From the NCBI GenBank assembly GCA_947175575.1, contig CAMWNG010000012.1, positions 1 to 36,993 on the forward strand: 36,993 nucleotides of DNA. Reading direction: 5' to 3'. Position 1 is the stretch's first letter. Every line of letters begins with the position of its first letter. Made by a program: the position numbers and the translations under genes. Positions 1 through 9,158 of the stretch are shown here, piece by piece. The notes beneath the pieces are model-generated. The model was given only the letters and a program-made list of their open reading frames with translations. It did not search any database and was not told the DNA's origin. The stretch is from an uncultured Bacteroidales bacterium (lineage in GTDB: Bacteria; Bacteroidota; Bacteroidia; Bacteroidales; Muribaculaceae).

Positions 1-324
1 GTATAATCCAACTCTACCCCGAAATCCTTACATATACATCATTATTCTTTCTTATCCGTGGCATAAGTTTCCATTGCCACGGCCAATCGTCATGCATCTG
101 CGTCCGCTTGTTTCGGTCACAATGCAACCGCATTGCTCCCTCACTGCGCGAACACATCTGCATAACGCTTGACCGCCTCAGCATTAACAAATATTGGGGA
201 ACCGGGTCTTAATAACGAGCCGTGCTTCGCGATGGTTCAAATTCTATCGCAATTCATGGCATCTACACATTCTGACACGGGGATTTTTTAAGAAAATGTG
301 AAGGGGGTTTCGGAGTTTTTTTGC
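1..324. other. Gene-poor region upstream of mutS
   Basis: I see no convincing gene here. It holds an 8-bp hairpin (CCGTGGCA at 56-63 with TGCCACGG at 75-82, 11-nt loop) and a 6-bp hairpin (CAATGC at 120-125 with GCATTG at 130-135). Neither is followed by a T run, so neither looks like a simple terminator. A 28-nt repeat copy lies at 185-212. One 56-codon frame on the minus strand (184 down to 14) is open but has no recognisable product or promoter. The region may carry the control region or RNA end of a gene lying outside the window. Confidence 0.5.
185..212 (+). repeat. 28-nt repeat, solitary half copy
   Basis: This copy begins TAACAAATATTGGGGAACC and matches positions 12515-12542 at 27 of 28 bases; the only difference is T at 207 against G. 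At 12515 the same sequence is the right arm of a 25-bp palindrome, while here no left arm is present. It lies 125 bp before mutS. Confidence 0.75.
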
Positions 325-332
325 TAACTTTG
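325..332 (+). promoter_or_regulatory. -7 promoter element of mutS
   Basis: TAACTTTG is a full match to the Bacteroidetes -7 consensus TAnnTTTG. It ends only 4 bases before the mutS ATG at 337, so transcription should begin at or very near the start codon. No convincing -33 TTTG is visible at the usual 19-21 bp spacing. Confidence 0.6.
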
Positions 333-336
333 CAAC

Positions 337-2949
337 ATGGCAAAGAAAGTAGTTGAGACTCCGCTGATGAAGCAGTATTTCGAGATGAAGCAGAAGCATC
401 CGGATGCTGTGTTGCTGTTCCGTGTGGGCGATTTTTACGAGACTTTCTCGGACGACGCCATCACGGCTTCCGAGATTCTTGGCATCACCCTTACACGGCG
501 CGCCAACGGCCAGGCCCAACACGTAGAACTCGCCGGATTTCCCCACCACGCACTCGACACCTATCTGCCCAAACTGGTGCGCGCGGGCAAACGTGTAGCC
601 ATCTGCGAACAGCTCGAGGATCCCAAACTCACCAAAAAGCTCGTAAAGCGAGGCATCACAGAACTCGTCACGCCCGGCGTGGCCATGAACGACAACGTCC
701 TCTCCCACCGCGAGAACAACTTCCTGGCAGCCCTGCATTTCGGCAAGTCGCTCACGGGCGTAGCATTCCTTGACATCTCCACCGGCGAATTCCTGACCGC
801 AGAGGGTCCCGAAGAATATATCGACAAGATAGTGGCGAACATGGCGCCGAAAGAGGTGCTGGTGGAACGCGGCATGCGACAGCGGGCCACCGACACCCTG
901 ACCGAGAAATACACCATGTTCGAACTCGAGGACTGGCTGTTCACCGCTGATGCTGCCGATGAACGCCTGCGACAACAGTTCGGCACCGCCTCGCTCAAAG
1001 GATTCGGAATCCAGGGCATGCATGAGGCCATAATAGCCGCAGGGGCCATCATGCACTATCTCGACTACACCAAGCATACCCGCACGGCGCACATCACTTC
1101 GATATCGCGCATCGAGGAGGACCGCTATGTTCGCCTCGACAAGTTCACGGTGCGCAATCTGGAACTGGTGTCTGCGCTTGACGAAGGCGGACGGAGCCTT
1201 ATGAGCGTGCTCGACCGCACCGTCACCCCTATGGGCTCCCGACTGCTGCACCGCTGGCTCATGTTCCCGCTCAAGGATCCGAAGGCCATCAACGAACGCC
1301 TCGATGTAGTGGAGGCGTTCTTCCGCATGAGCGACGGGCGCGACATACTCGACGAACAGCTGCACGAGATAGGCGATCTCGAACGCCTGGTGTCCAAAGT
1401 GGCCACACGTCGCGCCACCCCGCGCGACCTTCTGCAGATCCGCACGGGTCTGCTGGCTCTCGGCCCGGTGCGCGAGCTGTGTCTGGAGTCCGGCGCTCCG
1501 GCGCTCCGCAAGCTGGGCGAATGTATCGACCCTTGCGTTGCCGTGACCGATGCCATCGGTCGCACGATCCGCCCCGACGCCGGAATGAAAGGAGACTTCA
1601 TCGCTCCGGGCGTTTCGGCTGAGCTTGACGAACTCCGGGCCATCGCATACTCCGGCAAGGACTATCTGATGCAGATTCAGGCGCGCGAGATACGCAACAC
1701 CGGAATTCCGTCGCTCAAGATCGGATTCAACAACGTGTTCGGATATTATATAGAAGTGACCAACACTCACCGCGAGAAAGTGCCGCCCGAATGGATACGC
1801 AAACAGACCCTCGTCAACGCCGAACGCTACATCACACAGGAACTTAAGGAATACGAAGAAAAGATCCTCACCGCCCAGGACAAGATAGAGTCGCTTGAAG
1901 CCGGATTGTTCAACGACCTAATCACCACTGTCAGCGCCTATATCCCCACGATGCAGCAGGATGCCGCCGCCCTTGCCAAAATCGACGTGCTGAGCGCCTT
2001 CACCCGCATAGCCGCCGAGAACCGCTACACACGGCCCGTCGTCGACGATTCACTGACTCTCCGGCTCGTGAACGCACGCCATCCTGTGATCGAACGACGC
2101 CTGCCGCCGGGCGAGCCGTACATCGCCAACACCGTTGAGCTCGAGAACGACTCGTCTCAGATTCTCATGATCACCGGCCCCAACATGTCGGGCAAATCGG
2201 CCTTGTTGCGCCAGACGGCCCTGAATGTCATAATGGCTCAGATCGGATGCTTCGTGGCGGCCGAGAGCGCGCACATCGGCGTGGTGGACAAGATTTTCAC
2301 CCGTGTAGGCGCATCTGACAATATCTCGCTGGGAGAATCCACCTTCATGGTGGAGATGAACGAGGCCGCCGCAATCCTCAACAACATGTCGCGCCGCTCT
2401 CTGATCCTTTTCGACGAACTCGGACGCGGCACGTCGACCTATGACGGCATCTCGATCGCTTGGTCGATCATCGAATATATCCACGAATACCGCGGCCTGC
2501 ATCCCAAAACACTCTTCGCCACCCATTACCACGAACTGAACGACATGGCAGACTCGTTCAAACGGATAGTGAACGTGAACGTCTCGGTGAAGGAGATTGA
2601 CGGGAAGGTGGTGTTCCTGCGCAAACTCGCCCCGGGCGGATCCGAACACTCATTCGGAATACATGTGGCCCGGCTGGCTGGCATGCCGCGCGAAATCGTC
2701 GACCGCGCCGACCGTGTGCTCCACCGGCTTGAGAAGGCCAACAGTAACGGAGCCGCCGTCTCCGCGCCGGACATGGCGTCGGCCACATCCCCCGAACCGG
2801 GCGTGCAGCTGTCTTTCTTTCAACTTGACGACCCGGTGCTGGAACAAGTGCGCGACGCCCTCCTGGGCATAGACATCAACAACCTCACGCCACTTGAGGC
2901 ACTCACCAAACTGAACGACATCCGAAACATCCTGACAGGCAAATTCTGA
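337..2949 (+). CDS. mutS: DNA mismatch repair protein MutS
   Basis: This is the 870-residue ATPase that recognises base mismatches and small loops and starts mismatch repair with MutL. The N-terminal mismatch-binding domain carries the Phe-Tyr-Glu reading motif (F33-E35 within GDFYETF). The C-terminal ABC-type ATPase has the Walker A GPNMSGKS at 614-621, the Walker [11 protein letters not shown] around D693-E694, and the conserved ATHYHE at 728-733. A C-terminal tail resembling the dimerisation segment of bacterial MutS follows. Length is normal for the family. The start at 337 fits the family N-terminus and lies just after a -7 box. The next gene begins 25 nt after the stop, so the downstream nuclease may be cotranscribed. 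mutL is not in the window. Confidence 0.98.
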   Translation: MAKKVVETPLMKQYFEMKQKHPDAVLLFRVGDFYETFSDDAITASEILGITLTRRANGQAQHVELAGFPHHALDTYLPKLVRAGKRVAICEQLEDPKLTKKLVKRGITELVTPGVAMNDNVLSHRENNFLAALHFGKSLTGVAFLDISTGEFLTAEGPEEYIDKIVANMAPKEVLVERGMRQRATDTLTEKYTMFELEDWLFTADAADERLRQQFGTASLKGFGIQGMHEAIIAAGAIMHYLDYTKHTRTAHITSISRIEEDRYVRLDKFTVRNLELVSALDEGGRSLMSVLDRTVTPMGSRLLHRWLMFPLKDPKAINERLDVVEAFFRMSDGRDILDEQLHEIGDLERLVSKVATRRATPRDLLQIRTGLLALGPVRELCLESGAPALRKLGECIDPCVAVTDAIGRTIRPDAGMKGDFIAPGVSAELDELRAIAYSGKDYLMQIQAREIRNTGIPSLKIGFNNVFGYYIEVTNTHREKVPPEWIRKQTLVNAERYITQELKEYEEKILTAQDKIESLEAGLFNDLITTVSAYIPTMQQDAAALAKIDVLSAFTRIAAENRYTRPVVDDSLTLRLVNARHPVIERRLPPGEPYIANTVELENDSSQILMITGPNMSGKSALLRQTALNVIMAQIGCFVAAESAHIGVVDKIFTRVGASDNISLGESTFMVEMNEAAAILNNMSRRSLILFDELGRGTSTYDGISIAWSIIEYIHEYRGLHPKTLFATHYHELNDMADSFKRIVNVNVSVKEIDGKVVFLRKLAPGGSEHSFGIHVARLAGMPREIVDRADRVLHRLEKANSNGAAVSAPDMASATSPEPGVQLSFFQLDDPVLEQVRDALLGIDINNLTPLEALTKLNDIRNILTGKF

Positions 2950-2974
2950 CAACTCTCATCCCAAACCATACACC

Positions 2975-4639
2975 ATGAAAATCATCCCCCGCCTACACGC
3001 CGCAGCCGTCCTCTCTGCCGTCTGTCTCTCTGCCGCCGCAGAGGCTCCGCAGGGATATTACAAATCACTCGACGGACTCAGCGAAGGGCAGCTCAAAACC
3101 GCCATATACGAACTGGTGCGCAACTTCACCAAAGTATCATCCTACTCCGCTTTGCCGCAGTATTTCCAGCGCACCGACGTCTATCCCGAATCGAACCGAT
3201 GGTGGGACATGTACAGCGACATCCCCCTGTATGCGCCAAAATTCACCGGGCTGAACCGTGAACATTCCTTCCCGAAAAGCTGGTGGGGCGGCTCCGAGGG
3301 CGTCAGCGCCTATGTCGACCTCAACCACCTCTATCCCTCCGAGGCCGCGGCCAATATGGCCAAGAGCAACTATCCTCTCGGCGAAGTGTCCCGCACTGAA
3401 AAGGTAAAATTCGATAACGGAGTGTCCAAGGTAGGCTATCCGGTCACCGGTCAGGGAGGAGGTTGCCAATGGGTATTCGAACCCGACGATGAATACAAGG
3501 GCGATTTCGCACGCACTTATTTCTACATGGCCACCTGCTATCAGGACCTCACCTGGAAATACACCTATATGGTGAGCCAGAACCTCTACCCCACCCTTAC
3601 GGGCTGGGCGGCCCGAATGCTGCTCGAATGGCACCGCAACGATCCCGTCAGCGACAAGGAAATCAACCGCAACGACGTTGTGTATTCCATCCAGAACAAC
3701 CGTAATCCCTTCATCGACCATCCCGAACTTGCGGAATATCTATGGGGCGATAAAGTTGGCCAGGCATTCAAAGTGTCAACGACCACACAGCCCGGAGGCG
3801 ATCCCGTGCTGACCACTCCCACTCAGGGCATGTCGCTCGACTTCGGGCAGGTCGCTGTCGGTTCGCAGACCACCTCAGACCTTTTCTTCCACGGAGAGAA
3901 TCTGACGGGACCTCTCGACCTGACCATCACCGGCACAGACGGCAAGATGTTCTCCATACCCTCCCATAACCTCTCGGCCGCTCTGGTCAACAGCGAACAG
4001 GGCACATGGCTCCGCGTCACCTACAAACCCACAGAGACAGGGCAGCATGCAGGGCGTCTCATAATTTCGGAAGGCGGCCTGACAGGATCGCGCGGAATTG
4101 CTCTCATCGGCGAATGTCTGCCGGTGCCCGTTCTTACGGCATGCACCGCCACCGATCCCACCGACATAACATCGTCGAGCTACCGTGCAAACTGGACCAC
4201 ACCCTCCGGCGAGACCGTGGACTACTGGATCGTTACGCGCACCAAATTCGCCCGCGGAGAAGCCGAGATGGAAGAAATCCTGGCTGAAGAACCCGGTATA
4301 ATTATCGAAGGTTTCGATCAGTGGGAGTCCGAGACATACTCGGTGCAGAGTGTCCGTCTGGGCTATCGTTCTCCCATGTCAAACGTGGTGTTCGTCGACC
4401 ATAACGGCATCACCGGCGTAACCACGGGCGAGAGCGCACTGATAGTGCATGGCTTCGACGGCTGCCTGCGCTTCACGTGTCCCGCGCCTCACACCGGAGT
4501 CAACATTTACGACATCAGCGGCCAGCTCGTGATGACCATCGACCGGGTGACCGACAACACCGATGTAGACATCACTCCCGGCATCTACTTCGTCACCACC
4601 AACGAATGTCGCCGACCGATCAAGGTTGCCGTAAAATAA
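2975..4639 (+). CDS. Secreted endonuclease I-family nuclease with T9SS tail
   Basis: This 554-residue protein has a signal peptide (about residues 1-22, ending AAAEA). An endonuclease I domain (about 25-258) follows, with the His-Me finger motifs NREHSFPKSW (H97) and DLNHLYP (D115-N117-H118) and the closing RNPFIDHPEL near 242-252. Family members cut DNA, and some RNA, without sequence preference. After it come a beta-sandwich of Ig-like type (about 275-385), a fibronectin III-like module (388-475) and a C-terminal region with the pattern VNIYDISGQLV...GIYFV, like a type A sorting domain of the type IX secretion system. I infer export across the outer membrane and surface attachment or release. 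It sits between mutS and a GH3 gene, followed by an alkaline phosphatase, suggesting nucleic-acid scavenging. Confidence 0.9.
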   Translation: MKIIPRLHAAAVLSAVCLSAAAEAPQGYYKSLDGLSEGQLKTAIYELVRNFTKVSSYSALPQYFQRTDVYPESNRWWDMYSDIPLYAPKFTGLNREHSFPKSWWGGSEGVSAYVDLNHLYPSEAAANMAKSNYPLGEVSRTEKVKFDNGVSKVGYPVTGQGGGCQWVFEPDDEYKGDFARTYFYMATCYQDLTWKYTYMVSQNLYPTLTGWAARMLLEWHRNDPVSDKEINRNDVVYSIQNNRNPFIDHPELAEYLWGDKVGQAFKVSTTTQPGGDPVLTTPTQGMSLDFGQVAVGSQTTSDLFFHGENLTGPLDLTITGTDGKMFSIPSHNLSAALVNSEQGTWLRVTYKPTETGQHAGRLIISEGGLTGSRGIALIGECLPVPVLTACTATDPTDITSSSYRANWTTPSGETVDYWIVTRTKFARGEAEMEEILAEEPGIIIEGFDQWESETYSVQSVRLGYRSPMSNVVFVDHNGITGVTTGESALIVHGFDGCLRFTCPAPHTGVNIYDISGQLVMTIDRVTDNTDVDITPGIYFVTTNECRRPIKVAVK

Positions 4640-4640
4640 A

Positions 4641-4656
4641 AAGTAACTCTTAAAAA
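4641..4656 (+). promoter_or_regulatory. GTAACTCT-type motif before the GH3 gene
   Basis: AAGTAACTCTTAAAAA fills almost the whole gap between the nuclease stop and the GH3 ATG at 4657. The same 16 bases occur at 36941-36956, again in a gap before an ATG. The role is unknown; it could aid translation start or be a degenerate -7 element. It is not a Shine-Dalgarno sequence. Confidence 0.4.
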
Positions 4657-6174
4657 ATGCTTAACCTTACACCGCTTGTCCGTCCCCGCTTCGTGAAGGA
4701 TGCGATGGCCGATCTGGCCGTGGATTCTCGCGAGGCCATACGCGACGCTCAGACCGCCGTTCTGGCAATGCTGACCCGTGGCGGCGCGGCCACGGCTTAC
4801 GGACGCGAGAAAGGCATCCGCCCGGCGATGAGCTATCAGGAATTCGCGTCCCGCGTGCCTGTGACCGACTATCCGGCCATACGCCCTTGGGTTGAACGGA
4901 TGCTGCACGGCGAACGCGACATCCTCTGGCCCGGTCGCTGCGTCCGTTTCGCCCAGTCAAGCGGCACGTCAGACGGCAAGAGCAAGTTCATACCCGTCAC
5001 CGACGACTCCCTGAGGCTCAATCACTACTCCGGCGGATCGGCCGTGGTGTCGCACTATCTGCGACGGAATCCGGCTTCAAGGCTTTTCGCAGGGAAGAGT
5101 TTCATTCTGGGCGGCTCGTTCGCCAACGAATTGTCGGGGCTGCCGACCGGTGTGAAAGTCGGCGACCTGTCAGCTAACCTGATCGACGCCATCAATCCGG
5201 TGGTCAATCTGTTCCGTGTACCCTCGAAACGCATCGCGCTGATGGAAGACTGGAGCAAGAAACTGCCCGCGCTCGCGGAAGCTTCGGTCAGAGAAAACAT
5301 AACCAACATATCGGGGGTGCCTTCGTGGTTCCTCACCGTACTCCGCCGCGTGATGGAGCGCGCCGGTGCAGATAACATTCATGAGGTCTGGCCGGGACTC
5401 GAAGTGTTCTTTCACGGAGGCATCTCTTTCGAGCCTTACCGCGAACTTTACCGCTCCATAACCGACCCGGCACGCATGCACTATGTCGAGACCTACAACG
5501 CCTCTGAAGGATTCTTCGCCGTTCAGGACACAGACACACCCCGATCCATGCTCCTGCTGCTGCGCCACGGAGTCTTCTATGAATTCGTTCCTGCCGACGA
5601 TCAGTCGGCGCCACCGGTGCCGGCATGGGAAGTTGAGCCGGGCCGATGCTACAGTCTGCTGATCACCGCGCCTAACGGACTTTGGCGCTACGCCATAGGT
5701 GATGTGGTGAGAATCGACACGGTCGCCCCGCTCCGCATCACCATCGCAGGGCGTACCAAGGCATACATAAATGCGTTCGGAGAGGAACTGATGGTGCATA
5801 ATGCCGACGCCGCGCTCGCCGCAGCATGCGCCGCCACAGGAGCGAGCGTGCTCAACTATACAGCCGCACCGGTGTACACCTCGGAGGGAAAACGCGGACG
5901 CCACCAGTGGCTTATCGAATGGGACAAAGAACCACCCTGCGGCATCGAGGCTTTCGCCGATGAACTCGACAATCGCCTCCAGCAGGAGAATTCAGACTAT
6001 CAGGCCAAACGGGCAGGGGGGATTTTCCTTGACCGGCTCAGTATCACCACAGCGCGCCCGGGCCTCTTCGACGCGTGGCTCGGCTCTACCGGCAAACTCG
6101 GCGGACAGCGCAAGGTGCCCCGCCTCAGCAATACACGTGAAACCATCGAATCCATGCTCGAATTAAACAAATAA
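4657..6174 (+). CDS. GH3-family acyl-adenylating enzyme
   Basis: This 505-residue protein belongs to the GH3 family, known from plant auxin-amino acid synthetases and part of the adenylate-forming superfamily. The ATP/phosphate-binding motif SSGTSDGKS is at 101-109, the second motif YNASEGFF starts at Y280, and the third, YAIGDVVRI, starts at Y345. GRTKAYINAFGEEL from G365 leads into the mobile C-terminal domain. Such enzymes activate a carboxylic acid with ATP and usually transfer it to an amine, but the substrate of the bacterial members is largely unknown and cannot be read here. There is no signal peptide, so it is cytoplasmic. The alkaline phosphatase ATG follows its stop after only 2 nt, so the two are almost certainly translated from one mRNA. 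Confidence 0.9.
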   Translation: MLNLTPLVRPRFVKDAMADLAVDSREAIRDAQTAVLAMLTRGGAATAYGREKGIRPAMSYQEFASRVPVTDYPAIRPWVERMLHGERDILWPGRCVRFAQSSGTSDGKSKFIPVTDDSLRLNHYSGGSAVVSHYLRRNPASRLFAGKSFILGGSFANELSGLPTGVKVGDLSANLIDAINPVVNLFRVPSKRIALMEDWSKKLPALAEASVRENITNISGVPSWFLTVLRRVMERAGADNIHEVWPGLEVFFHGGISFEPYRELYRSITDPARMHYVETYNASEGFFAVQDTDTPRSMLLLLRHGVFYEFVPADDQSAPPVPAWEVEPGRCYSLLITAPNGLWRYAIGDVVRIDTVAPLRITIAGRTKAYINAFGEELMVHNADAALAAACAATGASVLNYTAAPVYTSEGKRGRHQWLIEWDKEPPCGIEAFADELDNRLQQENSDYQAKRAGGIFLDRLSITTARPGLFDAWLGSTGKLGGQRKVPRLSNTRETIESMLELNK

Positions 6175-6176
6175 CC

Positions 6177-7571
6177 ATGAAACTGCATAAAATACTGTCC
6201 GCACTGGTGTGCGCCACTGCGGTATTCGGCATATCGGCACAAAATGCGCCCCGCTACATCTTCTACTTCATAGGCGACGGCATGGGGCTGAATCCTGTCA
6301 TGACCGCGCAGGCCTACAACCGCGATGTGCTCAAAAACCCCGATCCGCTGCTGATGATGCAGTTCCCCGTGGCTTCATGGGCAATGACATACTCGGCCTC
6401 GGCCCCCATAACAGACAGCGCGGCAGCCGGCACGGCCCTATCCACGGGTCACAAGACCCGCAACGGCATGGTGGGAATGACTCCCGACTCCGTAGCCGTC
6501 AACTCCATAGCCCGCGACTTCAAGGATGCCGGATACGGTGTGGGCATCATTACCTCAGTCGGAGCGGACGACGCCACTCCGGCTGCATTCTATGCACATG
6601 CGCCTTACCGCAAACTGTACTATGACATTGACCTGCAGGCCGCTCGTTCGGGCTATGACTTCATAGCCGGCGCCGGACTCGGAGGTCTCAAGGACAAGGA
6701 GGGCAGGCCTACCGATATCCCCGCGGTGATGGCTGAGAACGGAGTGCAGATGGTATGGGGAGCCGACGGAATCGAAAAAATCAATTCGGACAAGGTGATT
6801 CTCCTCGGCGACAGTGTGCGCACATGGAACATCGGTTACACCATCGACTCAATCCCCGGCGCGCTCAATCTGCCGCTTATGACACGCACGGCCATGAAGC
6901 ATCTGGATCGAGTCGCGCCTGATCGCTTCTTCCTGATGGTCGAGGGAGGCAACATCGATCATGCCCTGCACGCTAACGACGGCGGAGCGGCCATCAAGGA
7001 AATCCTCAACTTCAACCAGGCACTGCGCGAGGCATACGATTTCTACACCGAACACCCGGACGAAACCCTTATAGTGGTAACCGCCGACCACGACACAGGC
7101 GGCATGAGCCACGTGCGCTCCAAGACTTCGTTTCCCAACCCGCTCAGCGTCTTCGACTATCAGAAAGTATCCAAAGAAGGATTTTCCGATTACTGTAAAG
7201 GATTGCTCGACCGTACAGAACCCTACGGATGGGACGATATGCGTCTCTATCTGGGCGAGAACTTAGGTCTGTTCAATCAGATTCCTGTGAGCGATGAGGC
7301 TGAGGAGGCGTTGCGGACGGCCTTCCACAACACATTCGACATGCGGAACACGGCCGACCAAAAGACCCTTTACGCCTCGTTCAACTCATTCGCTGTCGAA
7401 GTATTCCGTCTGCTCAACGAAGCCGCGGGCACCATTTTCACCACTACGGCCCACTCCGGCAACCTCGTGCCTGTCTTCGCCATTGGCGCCGGAGCCGATG
7501 AGTTCCGGCATCCGAACAATAACACTGACCTCCCCCGGATAATCTCCGGAATAGCGAACCGACACGACTGA
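6177..7571 (+). CDS. Alkaline phosphatase (PhoA type)
   Basis: This 464-residue secreted metalloenzyme hydrolyses phosphomonoesters. A signal peptide ends near residue 21 (FGISAQ). The family motifs are all present: the metal ligand D34 in FIGDGMG, the nucleophile S81 in ITDSAAAGTA, EGGNIDHALH with E256, D261 and H265, TADHDTGG with D304 and H305, and H426 in TAHSGN. No C-terminal sorting domain is seen, so a periplasmic location is likely. It is the last gene of the closely spaced set beginning with mutS and is tightly linked to the GH3 gene. No phosphate-control box was recognised, so control by phosphate is only an inference from function. Confidence 0.93.
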   Translation: MKLHKILSALVCATAVFGISAQNAPRYIFYFIGDGMGLNPVMTAQAYNRDVLKNPDPLLMMQFPVASWAMTYSASAPITDSAAAGTALSTGHKTRNGMVGMTPDSVAVNSIARDFKDAGYGVGIITSVGADDATPAAFYAHAPYRKLYYDIDLQAARSGYDFIAGAGLGGLKDKEGRPTDIPAVMAENGVQMVWGADGIEKINSDKVILLGDSVRTWNIGYTIDSIPGALNLPLMTRTAMKHLDRVAPDRFFLMVEGGNIDHALHANDGGAAIKEILNFNQALREAYDFYTEHPDETLIVVTADHDTGGMSHVRSKTSFPNPLSVFDYQKVSKEGFSDYCKGLLDRTEPYGWDDMRLYLGENLGLFNQIPVSDEAEEALRTAFHNTFDMRNTADQKTLYASFNSFAVEVFRLLNEAAGTIFTTTAHSGNLVPVFAIGAGADEFRHPNNNTDLPRIISGIANRHD

Positions 7572-7577
7572 GAAAAG

Positions 7578-7610
7578 TTTCTCGCGCCAACCTTTTATCC
7601 ACTGTGTTTG
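7578..7610 (+). promoter_or_regulatory. Possible promoter of the ClC gene
   Basis: TTTC at 7578-7581 and TGTGTTTG at 7603-7610 are 21 bp apart and resemble the Bacteroidetes -33 TTTG and -7 TAnnTTTG, with one mismatch in each. The predicted transcript would have a leader of about 20 nt before the ATG at 7637. Confidence 0.35.
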
Positions 7611-7636
7611 TTTGACTTAACGACACAACAATCAAA

Positions 7637-9088
7637 ATGAACGAACAGAACCCACAGAGCAAGCAAACCTCAACCGCGCAGGCGTCACGGTCGAAATGGC
7701 GTGTGCGCTGGCTGCAGATGGTGGCATGGCGGCGCGCGCATGTCCCCATCGGCCTTTCGCTGCTCGTGCTGGCCATGTTGGTCGGCATAGGGGGCGGAAT
7801 CGGCGCATGGTTCCTCAAATGGAGCATTTCAGGGCTGACCTCGCTTGTGTTCCACCACCTGGATCCCGGTGGCGTCAACTGGTATCTGCTCTGGTTGCCT
7901 TTCGCGGGCATCCTGCTCGTAGCGTGCTACCAGAGATATGTAATCCACGCCTCGCTTGAACACGGCACCACACGGATGTCGCAGGCACTGGCCGCGCGTC
8001 AGTTCGCCATGCGCCCCGGGCTGATGTATCAACCGCTGCTGGCGGCCGTGGTGACTCTGAGCGCGGGCGGTTCGGCCGGCGCGGAAGGCCCGATCGCCAC
8101 CGCGGGAGGTGCCATAGGCTCGAACATAGGACGGTTGTTCGGAGTGACGCCCGAAATGATGCGCGTGCTCATCGGCTGCGGCGCGGGAGCGGGAATAGCG
8201 GGCATCTTCAAGGCTCCGATCGCGGGCGCCCTGTTCACCCTTGAGGTTATGAAGATGCGGCTCGACACGCTTACGGTTCTGGCTCTGATTCTGTCATCGG
8301 TGTGTGGCGCGATGACCTGCTACGCCATGACAGGATATACTTTCGACGTGCAATTCCTGCCGCACTCGTTCTTCAACCCTGCGGCCATGGGCTGGATAGT
8401 GCTGTTAGGAGTGTTCTGCGGATTCTATTCCATTTATTATAATAAGGTGACGGCCCTGCTGCACCGGTGGTATGACGGAATGACGAATCACTGGATCCGC
8501 AACGTCAGCAGTGCGGGCGTTCTTGCCGTAAGTCTGCTGATTTTCCCATGCCTTTACGGCGAGGGGTACAGCACCGTCACCCAGCTTGTGAACGGCAATG
8601 AGACCGGATGGATTCACGGCACAGTGTTCGCCTCAATGGGACTCGGAGACGTCGCCCTCATAGGCATCGCGGCCCTTTTGATGCTCCTGAAGGTGTGGGC
8701 CACGATTTCGTCGAACAGCGGCGGTGGTGTGGCCGGTGATTTCGCCCCGACGATCTTTGCCGGAGCTGTGGCCGGTCTTGTCTTCGCACGGCTCATCAAC
8801 CTCATTCCCGGAGTAGAGGTCTCAGTTTCGCTGTTCGCCTTGCTCGGCACAGCGGGAGCATTCGCGGGCATCATCCACGCCCCGCTGATGGCCATGTTCC
8901 TCGTGGCCGAGATGGTAGGCAACGGCTACGGCTTCTTCCTGCCCCTGATGGTCACAAGCATCATCAGCTACGTGATCGTGAAGATCTTCACCCCCGGCAG
9001 CCGCTGGGACAACGGCAACGGCCACGACGACCTCACCGCCCTACTCCAATCCCCCACCATCAACGCCATCCAAGCCTCCCACAAATAA
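7637..9088 (+). CDS. ClC-family chloride channel or transporter
   Basis: This 483-residue polytopic inner-membrane protein carries three ClC signatures: GAEGP with the gating glutamate E150, GDFAP at 367-371 (the GxFxP motif), and the pore-lining segment APIAGALFTLEV near 193-204. No CBS domains follow. Two features differ from the E. coli H+/Cl- exchanger. The GSGIP motif with its ion-binding serine is not recognisable, and the internal proton glutamate aligns with V204. The C-terminal pore tyrosine is also not evident. It may conduct anions without coupled protons, or represent a divergent branch with another ion preference. It has its own leader and ends at a bidirectional terminator, so it is probably monocistronic. 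Confidence 0.92.
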   Translation: MNEQNPQSKQTSTAQASRSKWRVRWLQMVAWRRAHVPIGLSLLVLAMLVGIGGGIGAWFLKWSISGLTSLVFHHLDPGGVNWYLLWLPFAGILLVACYQRYVIHASLEHGTTRMSQALAARQFAMRPGLMYQPLLAAVVTLSAGGSAGAEGPIATAGGAIGSNIGRLFGVTPEMMRVLIGCGAGAGIAGIFKAPIAGALFTLEVMKMRLDTLTVLALILSSVCGAMTCYAMTGYTFDVQFLPHSFFNPAAMGWIVLLGVFCGFYSIYYNKVTALLHRWYDGMTNHWIRNVSSAGVLAVSLLIFPCLYGEGYSTVTQLVNGNETGWIHGTVFASMGLGDVALIGIAALLMLLKVWATISSNSGGGVAGDFAPTIFAGAVAGLVFARLINLIPGVEVSVSLFALLGTAGAFAGIIHAPLMAMFLVAEMVGNGYGFFLPLMVTSIISYVIVKIFTPGSRWDNGNGHDDLTALLQSPTINAIQASHK

Positions 9089-9158
9089 CCCGGAGCGGCA
9101 CCATCATACAAGATAATGAAATTTGGAGCTAAGACCTTAGGTTATAGAATGTCTTGGC

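Noticed and set aside
14-184. 56-codon minus-strand frame in the leading gene-poor region
   Set aside because: Codon use is unlike the neighbours, the product is not recognisable and its start falls against the 28-nt repeat. It is too short to support without conservation data.
223-248. tRNA-like T-arm (GGTTCAAATTC) upstream of mutS
   Set aside because: The stem around the loop does not pair in the canonical way, the required G53-C61 pair is missing, and no acceptor, D or anticodon arm fits. It is a chance match.
244-1770. A 508-codon open frame on the minus strand opposite mutS
   Set aside because: It lies antisense to the well-supported mutS coding region, and its composition (rich in His, Glu, Val) is what the complement of GC-rich codons gives. 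No family resemblance or promoter is seen.
7569-7584. Hairpin (GAGAA/TTCTC) at the end of the alkaline phosphatase gene as terminator
   Set aside because: The stem is only about 5 bp, AT-rich and followed by GC-rich sequence without a U tract.
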